Assembly (NCBI GenBank): GCA_963921825.1
Contig: OY997592.1
Location: 62,144,336 to 62,208,335, forward strand
Length of the DNA stretch: 64,000 nt
Origin: Erodium maritimum
Lineage: Eukaryota; Streptophyta; Magnoliopsida; Geraniales; Geraniaceae
Direction: 5' to 3'
Part shown: piece after piece, positions 22,058 to 34,800 of the stretch
How the letters are laid out: each line of letters starts with the position of its first letter
How positions within the stretch are numbered: position 1 is the stretch's first letter
Made by a program: the position numbers and the translations under genes
Notes under the pieces: model-generated
Told to the model about the DNA's origin: nothing
What the model saw: the letters and a program-made list of their open reading frames with translations, nothing else
The model's database searches: none

Positions 22058-25000
22058 TGTAAGAACCGCCCCCGGTCGATCCCGTTCGAACCGGTAAATA
22101 CTAAACAAGTTTGACTTTCGGCCGGAAAAGTCAACCAAAGACTCAGGAAGTCATTCGGGACCTTTCCGGGGCCCAAAAAGCTTAACCGTCATCACAGTTA
22201 GCTTAGTTGGGCCGTTTCCTTCAGTTTGACTGTAATTTTGGATAGGTCAATTTTCGGTCAAACTTGGACTTTTTATCGACTTTTCCGACTTAAAATGTGG
22301 ACAACTGAAATTAATTTAATGGAAAGGAGCTTCTACAATGCCACATGACATTAGAGCCTTGGATGAGAAGAAATAGAGTTAAAATGACTCTTACACCCTC
22401 CCAACTTACATTTAAAGGGATATGACCTTAAGGGCCTTTTGGTAATTGGACCAAATAGGTCATTTAAAGCAACATGAGCACACAACTCAGCTCATTATTT
22501 GTTGTAGCAACCGAAATTCACCAAGGGAGAGAGGAAGAGAGAGCTTCATTTCTTGAGGAAGAAGAAAGAGAGGAAAGCTAGCATTTTGGAGCTTGTTCTT
22601 GGTCATTTCTCCTCCATTTTCCTTCCATCTTCATCATCTCATCTTCCTAGAGGTATGGATGCTCTTAACTTTCCATTTCATCCACTTTCAAGTTTTGGGT
22701 TTTGTGTGTTTTGGCTTGAAGTTGAAGAATTACCTATTTTGGTTGTTACTTGGAGAAGAAGTAGTGAAGTTAGGTTGTTTTGATTGTGTTTTGGTTGAAG
22801 CTTTGATGAACCCATTGAGGAGGTTGTTGTTTGGGGACTTTTGTTGGTTATTTTGGAGTTGTTTGGAGCTGGAAATGGAGTTTTAGGTGTGATTTTCGTG
22901 GAATCCGAGTTGGGGAAGAAAGGGGAAGGCTCTGGTCAGGTTTGGCACGGAACGAGACCCGGACCGGGCCATGTGCCGGCATGGCAAGCCGCACGGAACG
23001 GGTCTGGTACTGGCACGGTACGCGACACGGAACGGGCGAGAGTCTTGCACGGTACCTCACACGGTCCGTGTCAGACTCCGGGCTGGTCTATGACGCGGTT
23101 TGTGCTGGTTGCCGGGCCGGTCTGTGATACGGTCCGTGCCAGGTTCCGGCACGGCCAGTCACACGGTCTGGATAGCATTCCGGGTCAGACCTCCAGAACC
23201 AAAACCCTTCCTTTTGAGGCCTTTTCGATTCCTAAATCATTCCTTTGACTTTGTTTCTATTATTTGGGGGCTTTTATGTGTCTTTGGTTGAGGAACGCTC
23301 CGTTGGATTACTAATTTTGGTATTGTTGTGGTCCAAGACCGTGAGCCCGAGCTCAAGAGGAGGAAAGTCCTTGGACCCGAGCTAGAGAGACGAAGATCAC
23401 TCCGGAACCCGTGTGAAGAACGGAGGAGAGACTGGCCGGCTTTACATCAGAGTTTTAGAGGAAGACCACAAGGTAGGGAAAGTCGTAACTACTCGAGTAT
23501 TTCAATACTAGTATGCCTATTAGGTTAATAAAATCGGAAAGGTCCTAGAATTGCATATAGGATGCGAATAACTAGAATAATCGTCTTTCATTTACTAATA
23601 ATCGGACGTGTCTAGTATGCATTCTTAGGATGTGAATAACTAGTGTAATTCGCTTTCAATACTTGGGAATTGCTTTACTGGTAGAGAGGTCGTGATGAGC
23701 CCTCGGATTAGTTGTTTGTGCTTGCTTCACATGCTTGTTTGCTTAGTTCAAGCTAAGTTAAGAGTCTAATGAAACTAGTTAAATTGTATGCTTGAATGCT
23801 TGATTGAAGGTTTACATGTTTGGTTGATTGAATGTTTACATGATTGGCTGAGTGATTGAATGTTTGAATAACTGATTGGTGGAACGGATGATCGAGTATG
23901 ACTGATTGTGCCAAACGGTACGATCAGGTGATCGATGGACCGATAGATCGTGACAAGTAAGTATAACGGTAAGTGTAGAGGACTAAATGGATGTCTTTGG
24001 TGTGTTGTGGTGAAAGTGTGATTCGATAAGTGTTGGTTGGTTGATATGTTATAGTGTTACTCTCTTATTCTTGTTCTTGAGATGTTTGGTTGTTCGGTAT
24101 GGTACTTACACCGGGGGGGGGGGGGGGGGGGGGGGGGTAATCCGGTGGTGTTATAGTCGTTGGTGTTTGGCAGATCCTGCGGGATAATGATTGGTTATTG
24201 GACCCTGCGGGGCATTGATTATTGGAGCCTGCGGGCATTGGTTATTGGATCCTGCGGGGCATTGATTATTGGAGCCTGCGGGCATTGGTTATTGGACCTT
24301 GCGGGGCATTGATTATCGGAGCCTGAGGGCATTGGAGGTGGACCCTGCGGGCAATTAGATGGTTTACCCTGCGGGGAATGGTTACTTATGGTTTCACCCA
24401 AGTGTCTGCGTCCTACGGGAGAACTACCTTGGTTCCCTATGACATATGGTCCTTTGGAGGCATTTACGAGAATCCCGATGATAAGCGTCCCTTTGGGATT
24501 ATTTCCGGTGCTTTGATGCATGTGTCTCCTCTGGACCGAGGGGAAATCTGATATGATATGAACACTCTGGTGGATCGGAGTATGGGAACCGATGTGACAC
24601 CAGAACCTTTTCATTGATCGGAGGCTTGAGAAAGCAAGTGGTTGGTGTGATATTACTTGTTCCCATTTTAATGGTTATGACATATTTATAGTACGTTTCA
24701 CGTAATCTTTTAAAGTTACAGTTTTCTTTGAGAATGAGATACTATTCTTATTTATACTGATTCCTAGTATTTCATTGTTTGGTAGTGTTTACTTGTAATT
24801 TGCGTTGCCATGCTAAGGCAGTCTTATTATTAAATTGAAGATTAAATTAAATACGATTTTCCCTACTGAGCGCAAGCTCACCCCTACGGTTCTTCTTACT
24901 GTTTTTACAGGCGTACCTGATGTTTAGGAAGTTCAAGACTCGGGAGCTTCTGGCTATTTGGGGGTTATTCTAGAGATGTGTTGGTCTTTTGTACTAAACA

Positions 25001-25180
25001 CTATTTATCTTGCACTTTATGTTGAGCTTTGACTCATATTTGAAGTTTTTGGATTATTTATTATGAGGAATTGATGGAGTTTATTTGAATTTCTAAATGA
25101 TCTATTAATTGTTCATTAATTTCTATTTTTAACTCAGGTCATGTCTCGAATCCGGTCAAAACCGGATTTGAGGTGTGACA
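22058..25180 (+). repeat. 5' LTR (3123 bp) of a Ty3/gypsy element
   Basis: It starts TGTAAGAACCGCCCCCGG and ends CCGGATTTGAGGTGTGACA, directly followed by the primer binding site. A conserved block CCCTACTGAGCGCAAGCTCACCCC near 24862 is shared with the LTRs at 38267-39728 and 55612-58788. Inside are a region of short GCACGG-type degenerate repeats (about 22950-23170), a 25-base G-run (24113-24137) and a tandem array (24170-24360). The length is unusual but known for Tekay/Del-type chromoviruses. Confidence 0.9.
24170..24360 (+). repeat. Tandem array inside the gypsy LTR
   Basis: Alternating units of about 28 bp (GGAxCCTGCGGGGCATTGATTATT / GGAGCCTGCGGGCATTGGTTATT) form a higher-order period of about 57 bp, with four to five cycles. 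It follows the 25-base G-run, so both are expansion-prone and possibly misassembled. Confidence 0.85.
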
Positions 25181-25183
25181 ATT

Positions 25184-25196
25184 TGGTATCAGAGCC
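25184..25196 (+). promoter_or_regulatory. Primer binding site, tRNA-iMet type
   Basis: TGGTATCAGAGCC, three bases after the LTR end, is complementary to the 3' end of plant initiator tRNA-Met, the standard primer for minus-strand DNA synthesis in most plant LTR elements. Confidence 0.92.
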
Positions 25197-25559
25197 TGGT
25201 TTCATTTGAAACTGGTTTCAATTTTGAACTTGTTTTCAAAACCTCGGACCGACGTCAATTAGGTGGGTAAAGTTAGGTGGTCTAAGTCATGTCACTCAGT
25301 GACACAAGCTGAAAATATTTGATGCGTAGAGTTGAAATGACACGAGTCTTGTTTATTTCAATGTTCGCTTGAGTTGAATCTTTTATATTACGATGATTGC
25401 TTTGCTTGATTGGTATCCTTACCCTATTGGCTGTAAATTACAGTGATCGGTGAGGCCGAACGATTGAGATCGGTATTGGATTAACGAGCAATGATCGAAC
25501 CGTTATAAATTGATTGTTGAGTACATTATTTGTTGAGTGTGTTACCACCCTGGTTGGTC

Positions 25560-25735
25560 GTTCCATGATTGATAAGGTTGAAGTGTTTACTTGTTGAAGT
25601 GTTTACTTATTGAAGTGTTGATTTATTGAAGTGTTGACTTATCGAAGTGTTGCCTTATTGAAGTGTTGACTTCTTGACTTATTGAAGAGTTAAAATGTTA
25701 AAGTGCTAAATTGTTGGAGTGTTGACTTGGTTAAG
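25560..25735 (+). repeat. About 20-bp tandem repeats in gypsy leader
   Basis: About eight degenerate copies of TTGAAGTGTTGACTTA occur in the untranslated leader between the primer binding site and gag. Confidence 0.8.
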
Positions 25736-26513
25736 ATGTTGACCGTTGTTTAAAGAATTAAAGTTGAAATTCGACCCAAATGGGAAGTTTAAACAAACAA
25801 AGAGTAGAACCCGAGTAATCTTACACTCTTTTAACGTTGCTGTATGCTGATTGTGTCGTGTACCTTGCGGAGTATGAGAACTCTGTGTACTGATTGAGTT
25901 GTGTACTTGACTGAGCATGAGAACTCTATGTATTGAATACCTTGTGAAAATTTATTTGGTAAATGTCCCGCTTAAGCGGAGGGTTGGTGGAAAATACGAA
26001 TAGGTCATGCCGAAACGTCCGTAGAACTAAAATGTTTACGCTATCACGGGTTGACTCAGGGGCACTACTGTAGTCGAACGAGATGGTTGGATGTCAAGTG
26101 GTTACAACGAGATTCGGGGACGCCTGAATCGGATTGTAACGACGCGAGATCGACTTGAATGTTTTGATTAAAGATAAGGGGATTGAGAAAAGAGGGAAAC
26201 TTATGAGAAAGAGATTAAGACTTTACCTTTCCGAACTTGTTGTTTTGTGAGACGTTTACCGGTCCGGTATGTTGCTGTGTGATTGTATGAACTGTGCCTC
26301 CTGTGGGAGTTGGTTGCATTATTTGTTTGATGTGTGAGACGCACGAGGTGCGGAATTCTTTGTCTATATAAGTATTATATACGACTTATCTACTTACCCT
26401 TGATCCAATTAGGATCCTTCGAGACGCGCGAGAACGTCCCTTTTGCTTCAAACCGTTTTGATTATGTTAAACTGAGTTATGAACTGTACGTATAACTGCA
26501 GCGATCCTATGAG

Positions 26514-29500
26514 ATGTCTCGTGTTTACATTCCGAGAGGTACCAGGAGCCGCCCAGCTGTGGGGCAGAGCCAGTCACCAGCCGTTGGACTGGCAGGGGCA
26601 GCAGGTGCCCAGGGTGCTACTCCCACAGAGCACCAGAGCTTTGAGGATGGACCGCCATGGTCATCTCCTAGAGCTACCCCAGTCGCAGAGCCGACTCAGG
26701 CGACCCCTAATGATGAGGTGGTTCGCGCAGTACTAGCAGCGCTCAGCGCTCAGCAGGAGACCGCATCACCGGCGTCATACCCCGTGCCTGCTACCGAGAC
26801 AACCGCCGTCGAGAGGCCATGTCAGATGGATAGCTATACGGCCCAGGCTCTCCGTGATTTCCGTAGGTTGGGTACACCGACTTTTTCTGGGAATGCTAAC
26901 TCCGAGGCAGCAGCTATATGGTTGGAGCGGATCACTCGCAACCTTGACACGTCTGGAGTTTCTGAGAGACGTCTGAGAGTCTCTTTCTCCACCTTCCAGC
27001 TCGAGGGTGAGGCTTATTACTGGTGGCAGTCTGTGCAGACCAGAGTTGGTGAGGATTTTCAGCTTTTCAGTCGGCTGTTCCTGGAGCCGTACTTCCCTCG
27101 ATCGGTTCGAGATGATAGACACCAGCAGTTCCTTGAGCTACGACAGAGAGGGATGACAGTCTCTGAGTATGCGGCGAGGTTCTTATCATTATCCCGCTTC
27201 GCACCCGAGATGGTGCAGACCGAGGAGAGTCGTTGTAGGCGGTTCGAGCGTGGGCTTATTACTTCGATTGCAGATCGGATTATTGCTTTGAGGACTGAGG
27301 TGTACTCTATATTGGTAGATCAGACCTTAGCAGTGGAGAGGCATTTTTGAGAGACCGTCAGGGCGCGGGATGTCAGGCCGAGGCCGAGTGGCTTCCTCAG
27401 ACCATCCGATGGATGCGACGCGAGGTGACAGAGGATTTCTGGGTCTTTCCAGCCATAGTTCCAGCAGAGTGGCATGCGCAGAGGAGCAGCAGTGGCGTCA
27501 GTTGGACCTGCCCCGTTGGCACAGTTCTGCCCGGTGTGCAGACAGCAGGGGCACTTAGCCCGAGACTACACGAGGAGCAGAGGACTCGCAGAGCGGCAGG
27601 TGAATCGCCCACAGGGGTTTGGTGAGAGACAGCGGGCTGATGAGCGGATTTGTTACCAGTGCGTCCGACAGGGGCACATTTCTCTTACTTGTCATGATCG
27701 GGTTGGAGTTGTACCCCCATCGAGGCCCCAGCAGGCACAGCTTCGTCAGGCACCTCCCGACCGACCACGACAGGCACTGCAGTAGAGAGCTCCGCGTCAG
27801 GCGGCGGGAGTGGTAGCCCCGAGACACTAGGCTAGGCCTTAGCAGCAGATGGCACTACCACGACCACCGATAGGAGGACCACCGGCACGGCAGGGCCGAG
27901 TTTATGCAGTCGCAGATGCCCGAGCTGAGAGGCAGTATGCCGGCCATGAGGCTACGTAGGGTACGTGTTTACTTTTTAATTCGCGGGCGTCTTTTCTGTT
28001 CGACACTGGTGCATCCCATTCGTTTATTTCTACTTCTTTTGCTCGTTCTTTGGGTTTGAGGCTGGAGTTCCTTAGTAAACCTTTGTGTCTTGAGACCCCA
28101 GTTATGGGGGAGGTAGTGTTGGATACTTTTTGCCGAGATTGTGAGGTCCGAGTGGCAGACTGCCCCTTCGTTGGTGACCTACTCATTCTGGAGATGACCG
28201 CCTTCGACGTGATCTTAGGGATGGACTGGCTTGCGAGGTATCGGGCGACGATCGATTGCTATCGACGTCAGGTGACAGTGAGGTCAGGTGACAGAGTTAT
28301 TACTTGTGTTTTGGGTAGCAAGAGAGAAGTCCTTCTGTCCGCCTTGACTACGGGAGTGGAGACTAAGGTTGTGCAGGGTAACAGAGACCTACCGAGAGTA
28401 GTGTGTGAGTTCCCGGACGTGTTCCCGGAGGAACTATCAGGTTTACCGCCAGTGCGCGAGATAGAGTTCTGGATCGACTTGATCCCAGGTACCGCACCGA
28501 TCTCGATGACCCCATATCGGTTTGCACCAGCTGAGTTAGTCGAGTTGAAGCGACAACTCGAAGAGCTGTAGGAGAAGGGTTTCATCCGTCCTAGTGTTTC
28601 TCAGTGGGGAGCACCCGCCCTCTTCGTAAAGAAGAAGGGTGGCGCATTGAAGATGTGCATCGATTACCGGAAGTTGAACCGGGTTACAGTGAAGAACCGC
28701 TATCCGATGTCGAGGATCGATGACCTGTTCGATCAACTGAGAGGAGCGATATGCTTCTCCAAGATTGATCTAAGATCAAGCTACTATCAGTTGAGGGTCC
28801 GAAAGGAGGATGTGGAGAAGACCGCATTCCGGACACGGTACAGACACTTTGAGTTTTTGGTGATGCCGTTCGGATTGACGAACGCGCCAGCAACCTTCAT
28901 GGATTTGATGAATGGCATTTTCAGACCGTACTTGGACCAGTTTGTCGTAGTTTTTGTTGACGACATCTTGATTTACTCGCCTAGTGAAGAGGCACATGAG
29001 GAACACTTGAGGATAGTGCTGGCTTTATTACGTACTCACCGGCTGTACGGGAACCTGGAGAAGTGTGAGTTCTGGCTCGCAGAGGTGAAATTCCTCGGAC
29101 ATGTGGTGTCCCGAGATGGTATCCTAGTCGACCCAGCGAAGGTCGATGCAGTTTCGAAGTGGGCGAGGCCCAAGAACGTGTTTGAGATCCGTAGCTTTCT
29201 GGGATTGGCAGGATATTACCGACACTTTGTTCAGGACTTCTCATGTTTGGATGCACCTATGACAACCTTGACTCGCAAGGGAGCAGAGTTTCTTTGGACT
29301 AGTGAGTGTGAGCACTCCTTCACCGAGCTAAAGGCTCGACTGACTACCGCTCCAATGTTGATTGTCCCGGAGCGAGGAGTGGGTTACGATGTGTACTGTG
29401 ACGCCTCAAGCGAGGGACTAGGTTGTGTTTTGATGCAGTCCGGGAAGGTAGTTGCTTATGGCTCAAGACAGTTGAAGGTACATGAGCGCAACTACCCGAC

Positions 29501-29948
29501 CCATGATCTAGAGCTGGCAGCAGTGGTATTTTCTTTGAAGAGCCGGAGACACTATCTGTACGGTGAGCGTTTCAGAGTGTTCTCGGATCACAAGAGCCTC
29601 AAGTACATTTTCTCTCAGCGCGACCTGAACATGCGCTAAAGGCGATGGATGGAGTTACTTGAGGAGTACGACTTCGAGCTACTCTATCATCCGGGCAAGG
29701 CAAACGTCGTCGCCGATGTTCTAAGTAGGAAGTCGACTCATTGCGTGGCCAGCATGGCTGTCCGAGAGTGGAACATGCTGGAGGAGTTGAGCTCATTCAG
29801 ACTTGAGCTAGAGGAGGTCACGGATGGTATGGCTTTATGTGCATTAGTGGCTCAGCCCACGTTGGTTACTCGGGTGCTAGAGGCATAGGCCGAGGATGCC
29901 GAGACGGCAGGGATTCGTGAGAGACTGGTAGACGGTGACGAGATCGAC
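26514..29948 (+). pseudogene. Ty3/gypsy gag-pol, one frame with ten stops, truncated in integrase
   Basis: In order: Gag capsid (YWWQSVQTRVGEDF...FLELRQRGMTVSEYAARF), two zinc knuckles near 27540 and 27650 (CPVCRQQGHLARDY, with the last Cys replaced by Tyr, and CYQCVRQGHISLTC), aspartic protease (DTG at 28002-28010), reverse transcriptase (FVDDILIYS near 28960), and RNase H ([13 protein letters not shown] near 29395). The start of the integrase linker ends at about 29948, where unrelated sequence begins. The whole stretch is in one reading frame, interrupted by stops at 27348, 27426, 27456, 27783, 27828, 27840, 27957, 28569, 29637 and 29886. No frameshift is needed. The clade is probably Tekay/Del-like chromovirus by Gag and RT resemblance, but the chromodomain is lost. 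No 3' LTR follows. Confidence 0.92.
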
Positions 29949-31490
29949 GGTTCCATGCCTCCACTAACAAGTTGGATGCTTAAACCCATACAAATGTTTG
30001 GGTGAAAGATATGTCTTGGGGTTGCGTTGTCCGAAGATCGGTCAGAACCAGTAGAGACTGTCTGAAAGCCAAATGCCACAAATCTTGATATAGTGGTCAA
30101 ACCTCTAGATCCGGGATATTCCACATGCTAGTCATGACTCCCACCAACGTTTGCCACACGAACAATTTCATCGAGAGTATTCGATCGATGACCGCATAGG
30201 CGAAACTCACCCACGCCCCTAAGCTCAATCGTCGAAACCACCACCTCCTTCAGTTGGAGGGCACCGATTCAATCCCGTAGAGCCTCTATGTCGTTCTTCA
30301 TCTTAGCCTTCCAAGCCCGAGACACAACCGCATCCCTTTGCTCTCCTATCATCGTTGTTCGAGTCTCTATTTACAAACCCTAGTCGTCACTCCTTGATCG
30401 AGAAATGAAACTAGAGTGAGAACTAGTTTCATGTGAATGTATTATTAGTTTAAAACTATCTATATCAGCTGAAAATCACATTCAAACCATAGTGTTGAAA
30501 TTTTTTAGTCTCATGGACTTTAGGGTTTCCCCCTTTTTAACATTCACGTGAATTTAACATTTTTTAGTCTCAGAGAGTTTAGGGTTTTTCCTCTTTCTTT
30601 CTCTCGCAGTCACCATTCTGAATACATTTCCAACCTTCCTCCCCACCATGGCTCCTTCCTCCAACTCCTCATCATCCTCCCCTAAACCATAGGCCCAGCC
30701 TCCTTACGGTTGTGGTAAAACCGACCACGGTCAACGTCTCGCTGTACCCTGGAAACACTAACCCTTGTCGTTGCCAGGTGGGATAATCGAAGACACTGGC
30801 GCCGTCTTCGACAAAGGGAGCCTCTGTCCTCCTCACCTTTCGAAGGGGCCCATTATAGGAAAAGAAGCAATCCTCCTACACTGGCTTTTCGCCTAAACGC
30901 CGGGAGTCAGACCAGATCCGTGAACCACAACCACATGCATGGCCGTCGCTCCGTCCTCAGACCACGATTCCGACCGTCACGGTGCGCTTGGATGTACTAC
31001 CTGCTCATACTCCTCCGACGAGGAACACCCTAGATGCTATCTTGGACCACTTGACGAGAGATGCCAAACAGCCCCGACAGGCTCCCTGAGGCTGTTTGGA
31101 CCCCGAGGGGTAGATGGATGGTGGCCTACCCTTCATGACCCAAGACCGAGAGGGACAACATTTGCTTGGGAGCACATGACTGCATCAGAGGATCCAATTT
31201 ACTTTTTCTGCTTTTATTCTTTTAGTTGTTTTCATTAGTGCTTTGGACTATGCTTTATCATGTCTACTTACGGTTATTTCAATTTTCTTGATCAGTTAGA
31301 TCGTAGGGATAGTAATCGTTGTCTAGGATACGAACTAGGTTATTTCTACGGGTTCAAGAACGTCGGGTGTCCTACGAGAAACTCGAACTTCTTCTGTTCG
31401 CATGACCTTTTAGTCCTACTTGTAAAGCTTCTAAAGCTTCATATATATAGTGGTAATGCAATCCATTGTTTGCTCTTTCAAAAAAAAATA
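29949..31490 (+). mobile_element. Probable non-autonomous retroposon, poly(A) tail
   Basis: No coding domain is recognised. A CT-rich leader-like part (30530-30640) contains two copies of a TTTTTTAGTCTCA...TTTAGGGTTT block (about 30505 and 30560). The segment ends in an A-run at 31482-31489 after TTTGCTCTTTC. A block near 31110 (GTGGCCTACCC...CATGACCC) recurs on the minus strand near 39820-39860, tying it to the LINE remnant there. The 5' boundary is set only by the end of the gypsy sequence. Confidence 0.5.
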
Positions 31491-31582
31491 TACAATTTAT
31501 TTTTGACAAGTAATATATCATTTCATTATCAAGAATTTCACCCTAGAAAACAAAAACCTATATTCGCACAGGCCCCAAACAA

Positions 31583-31635
31583 TTGGGTTTGGGGTTGGGT
31601 AGTTGTAGACTACAACTACCCAATCCCAAACCCAA
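31583..31635. repeat. 26-bp perfect-type hairpin upstream of the AT-AC intron gene
   Basis: Arms 31583-31608 and 31610-31635 surround a single A. All 26 positions pair if the one G-T (31594/31624) is counted as a wobble. It is 167-219 bases before the start codon at 31802, so in the promoter or 5' UTR. Confidence 0.9.
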
Positions 31636-31801
31636 AATCAATCTGTAATAATAGTCGTGAAACCTGATAGCAAATTTTGGTCCTCTCCCTTCGACTTTTG
31701 TCTTCCCCTGCTTCTGCCAATCGGAACTTACCATCGTCACTCTTCATTTTTTTTTCACCAACACTTTTTTTTATTCGGGACTGTTTCTGTAACCATTGTA
31801 A

Positions 31802-34800
31802 ATGGCTGGAAGAGAAGTCCGCGAGTACACCAATCTCAGCGACCCTAAAGGTATTATCTTTCTTTGCTATGAATGACATAATTATCTCATAAATCGATCG
31901 AGGGTTTGTGGGTTTTTCTGGATCGTTGATTTTGATATATTTGGGTTTCTGTGTTAGAACAGATAAGAAATTTGGGAAGGGGAAGGATAAGATAGACGAT
32001 GAAGACATTACTTTCCAGCGCATGGTGGCCAAGGTTAGCCTCATCCATCTCCCCTCTTGCATCTTCTTCTTTTATATTGCAATGCCCTTTTCGATTTCTA
32101 TCTACACATATGTTTCCCTAATTGCATTTTCATTTCCTTTTGCTTATTGGGTTGTTTGAATCAATTAAAATTATAGCCAAGGACAAATAGTTCACTTTTT
32201 CTCAATAAAGCTCATGTTTTGTTCCACTTTGATGTACTGACATTATAATTGGTTGCACTGAATTATTTTTGTTAGGAATAGTATCATTAACAACCACTAG
32301 ACACAGAAACCATGGAATTGAAATCAAATTTCCACATTTTCTATCGATGATGCTAAAGTTTGAAGAGTGCTAGAGTAGACAAATGGTGTCTTAGGTTGCC
32401 CTACATAATGGTATTCTGATCTTGCTGCCCTTTCAAGCATCACTGTTGTGATTTTGTGCATGCATGTCTGCATTTGTGGCATAAGTAGGGATGCTGGATT
32501 GTGTTAGGTTGCCCATCACTAGGCACAACAATCATCAAGTCTTGCTACCCTTGAACAATTCCACAAACTGTTGTCTTTCAATGTCTTTCAAAGACAAAAA
32601 TTTCATGCCATATTATTTGAAATTAGTACATATGCTACAAAAAGTAAGTTGGGTTATTCTGTTAATCAATTATCATGTTATCTGTTCATTTTTTTTTCGT
32701 TCACATAACTTTAGGGACTTGAATACATCAAACATATATGGAATCATAAAATTTGCACCTAAGTAATTTGCATGCTACAAAACCCCTGAAGTAGAAGTAG
32801 GAAGATTAAAACCGAAAAGAGCAAAAAATGTGTCAGGAAAAGAAAAGCATGTGGTAGGATTCAAAATGATAAGATTGGCTGTTGCAATGTCAGTGCCCTA
32901 AACAACTCTGTACAGTATGTTAATGCTGTATTTATCAGCCGGTGAGTATGAATGATGTTGATCAATGCCCTGCCTTGACAAGTGGTTAAGTGCTCCTTGG
33001 CTTAACTGTCAGGGTTTAAACCTGGTAGGCTTAGATCTTGTCTCCTAAGTGTCTATGCTATTTATTTCTCTCTTAACCTTTATAAGTTCTGGTTTTGAAC
33101 CCATCGATCATTCGGTAAGAATTTAGAAAAAGGACTTTGATATTTATCTCTAAATTTAGAAATTAATCCCAACCCCACAATTTGAGGTTAATGGGTTTTG
33201 GTCGGAATCTTGTGGGATGCTCTGTATGGTCAGATCTAGCTACATTTTTGCGAATGCATGTAAATTGTGAAGTACTAATGCTGTTTTGAAGCTTAGTCAC
33301 CCACAATTAATGAACGTCACAATTGTTGATAGTTTTGTCCATGTAAGCATAGAGTCTGGATTATAAAGATAGTTCGAATCATTTTAGTCCAATTTCGGTA
33401 TTGGTTGTACCTGTTCACTTTCAAAGCTATGTTTACACGTTGGTAGAAAAATTAAATGAGTTATTTTGGGGGATACGGTGATAGTAGGGTGGTAAATTTG
33501 TCTCCTCCTTCATATTCCGAATTAAATGAGGAAGGGATGAGCTGACTTTGAGCTAGGGTCTCAAGAAAACAAATAAAAATAGAAAATTGAAATTAATTTG
33601 TATTAAGAATAAAAAATTAATTTGTTCATCTGTTTTTATTACTAGAAGTGCTGATGTTGCAAAATCAATGATAGTAGGGTGGTAAATTTGTCTCCTTCTT
33701 CATATTCCAAAGTAAATGAGGAGGGGATGAGCTGACTTTGAAGTAGGGTTTCAAGAAAACAAATAAAAATTGAAATTAGTTTGTATTAAGAATAAAAAAA
33801 TTAATTTGTTCATCTGTTTTTATTATTAGAGTGCTGATGTTGCAAAATCAATGATATAAGGATGAGTTCCAACTCAAGAACAAAGGGAAAGACACCCAAT
33901 GGCCGGGGTTTGAACTTCTAAATTATAACAGAACTTGACAGAATCACTAACAGTGAATTTTTGGGTAGTTCAGTGACTCCCTAAGACATTTCCAAATGTT
34001 AGTGTAGTTATGTGAAAATGGAGTTTATGTTAGTGTAGTGGAGCATAAGTAACACAATATTTGAAGTATAACGTTCTTGACATATTTTTGTAGATGACCA
34101 AAATTGGTTCTTGAGTGAAAAAATCCTACTTGTGGGATATTAATAGATAAGAAGAAAAAAGAGAGTCGGGGTTATAAATCTGCTTTCTTTTAAAACTGGT
34201 TAGATACTGATATGTGTATCCTCAACTATTCCTGTGTGAACTTATCTCCTTAACTATTCGTTGAACTCTCTTAGGTTTATGTAGGGATTTTAGTTCAATT
34301 CAGAACACACCTGTTTTTGTCTTTAGCTTCATACCTTTTCTCCCATGCTAGTATTTTCATGTGAATACTTGTAGACATTTTTCTAATAACATGCCCCGCA
34401 GGGATCCTGGCTCATTCTACTGGGTGTTTGATGCAAGCAGATGCAAGAAGTCGCTGGAGAACGTGGAGGCTACCTTCATGGGCGAGGCGGTATATTCTCT
34501 CTCTCACCCTTTATCTCTGCATGCATATACCTGTTTTCTTTTTGCTATTTTCACCTTTACTTTCTTGAATTTTGCATTGAGATTGGTGCAGCCTTGGACA
34601 GTGATGACCTACTCTATCTGAAAGAGCAGATGGAGGCTGAGGAGGATGCAGAGCGCCTCCTTCGTCGCACTGAGAAACGAGCATTTGCAGCATTTAAGAT
34701 ATCCTTTCATTTACTGAAGCAAAAAAAAAACTATATAAAGGTTCAGTTCTGAATTAATGTTGCTTTTGATTGCACGTTTTGCACATGCTTCTGTGGTAGT

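Noticed and set aside
22058..22176. Extension of the Harbinger transposase to a Met at 22176
   Set aside because: These codons are the antisense of the gypsy LTR start (TGTAAGAACCGCC), so the N-terminal 40 residues are a junction artefact.
24170..24360. CRISPR-like array
   Set aside because: Direct repeats have no unique spacers, and the sequence lies in an LTR of a plant genome; it is a tandem repeat.
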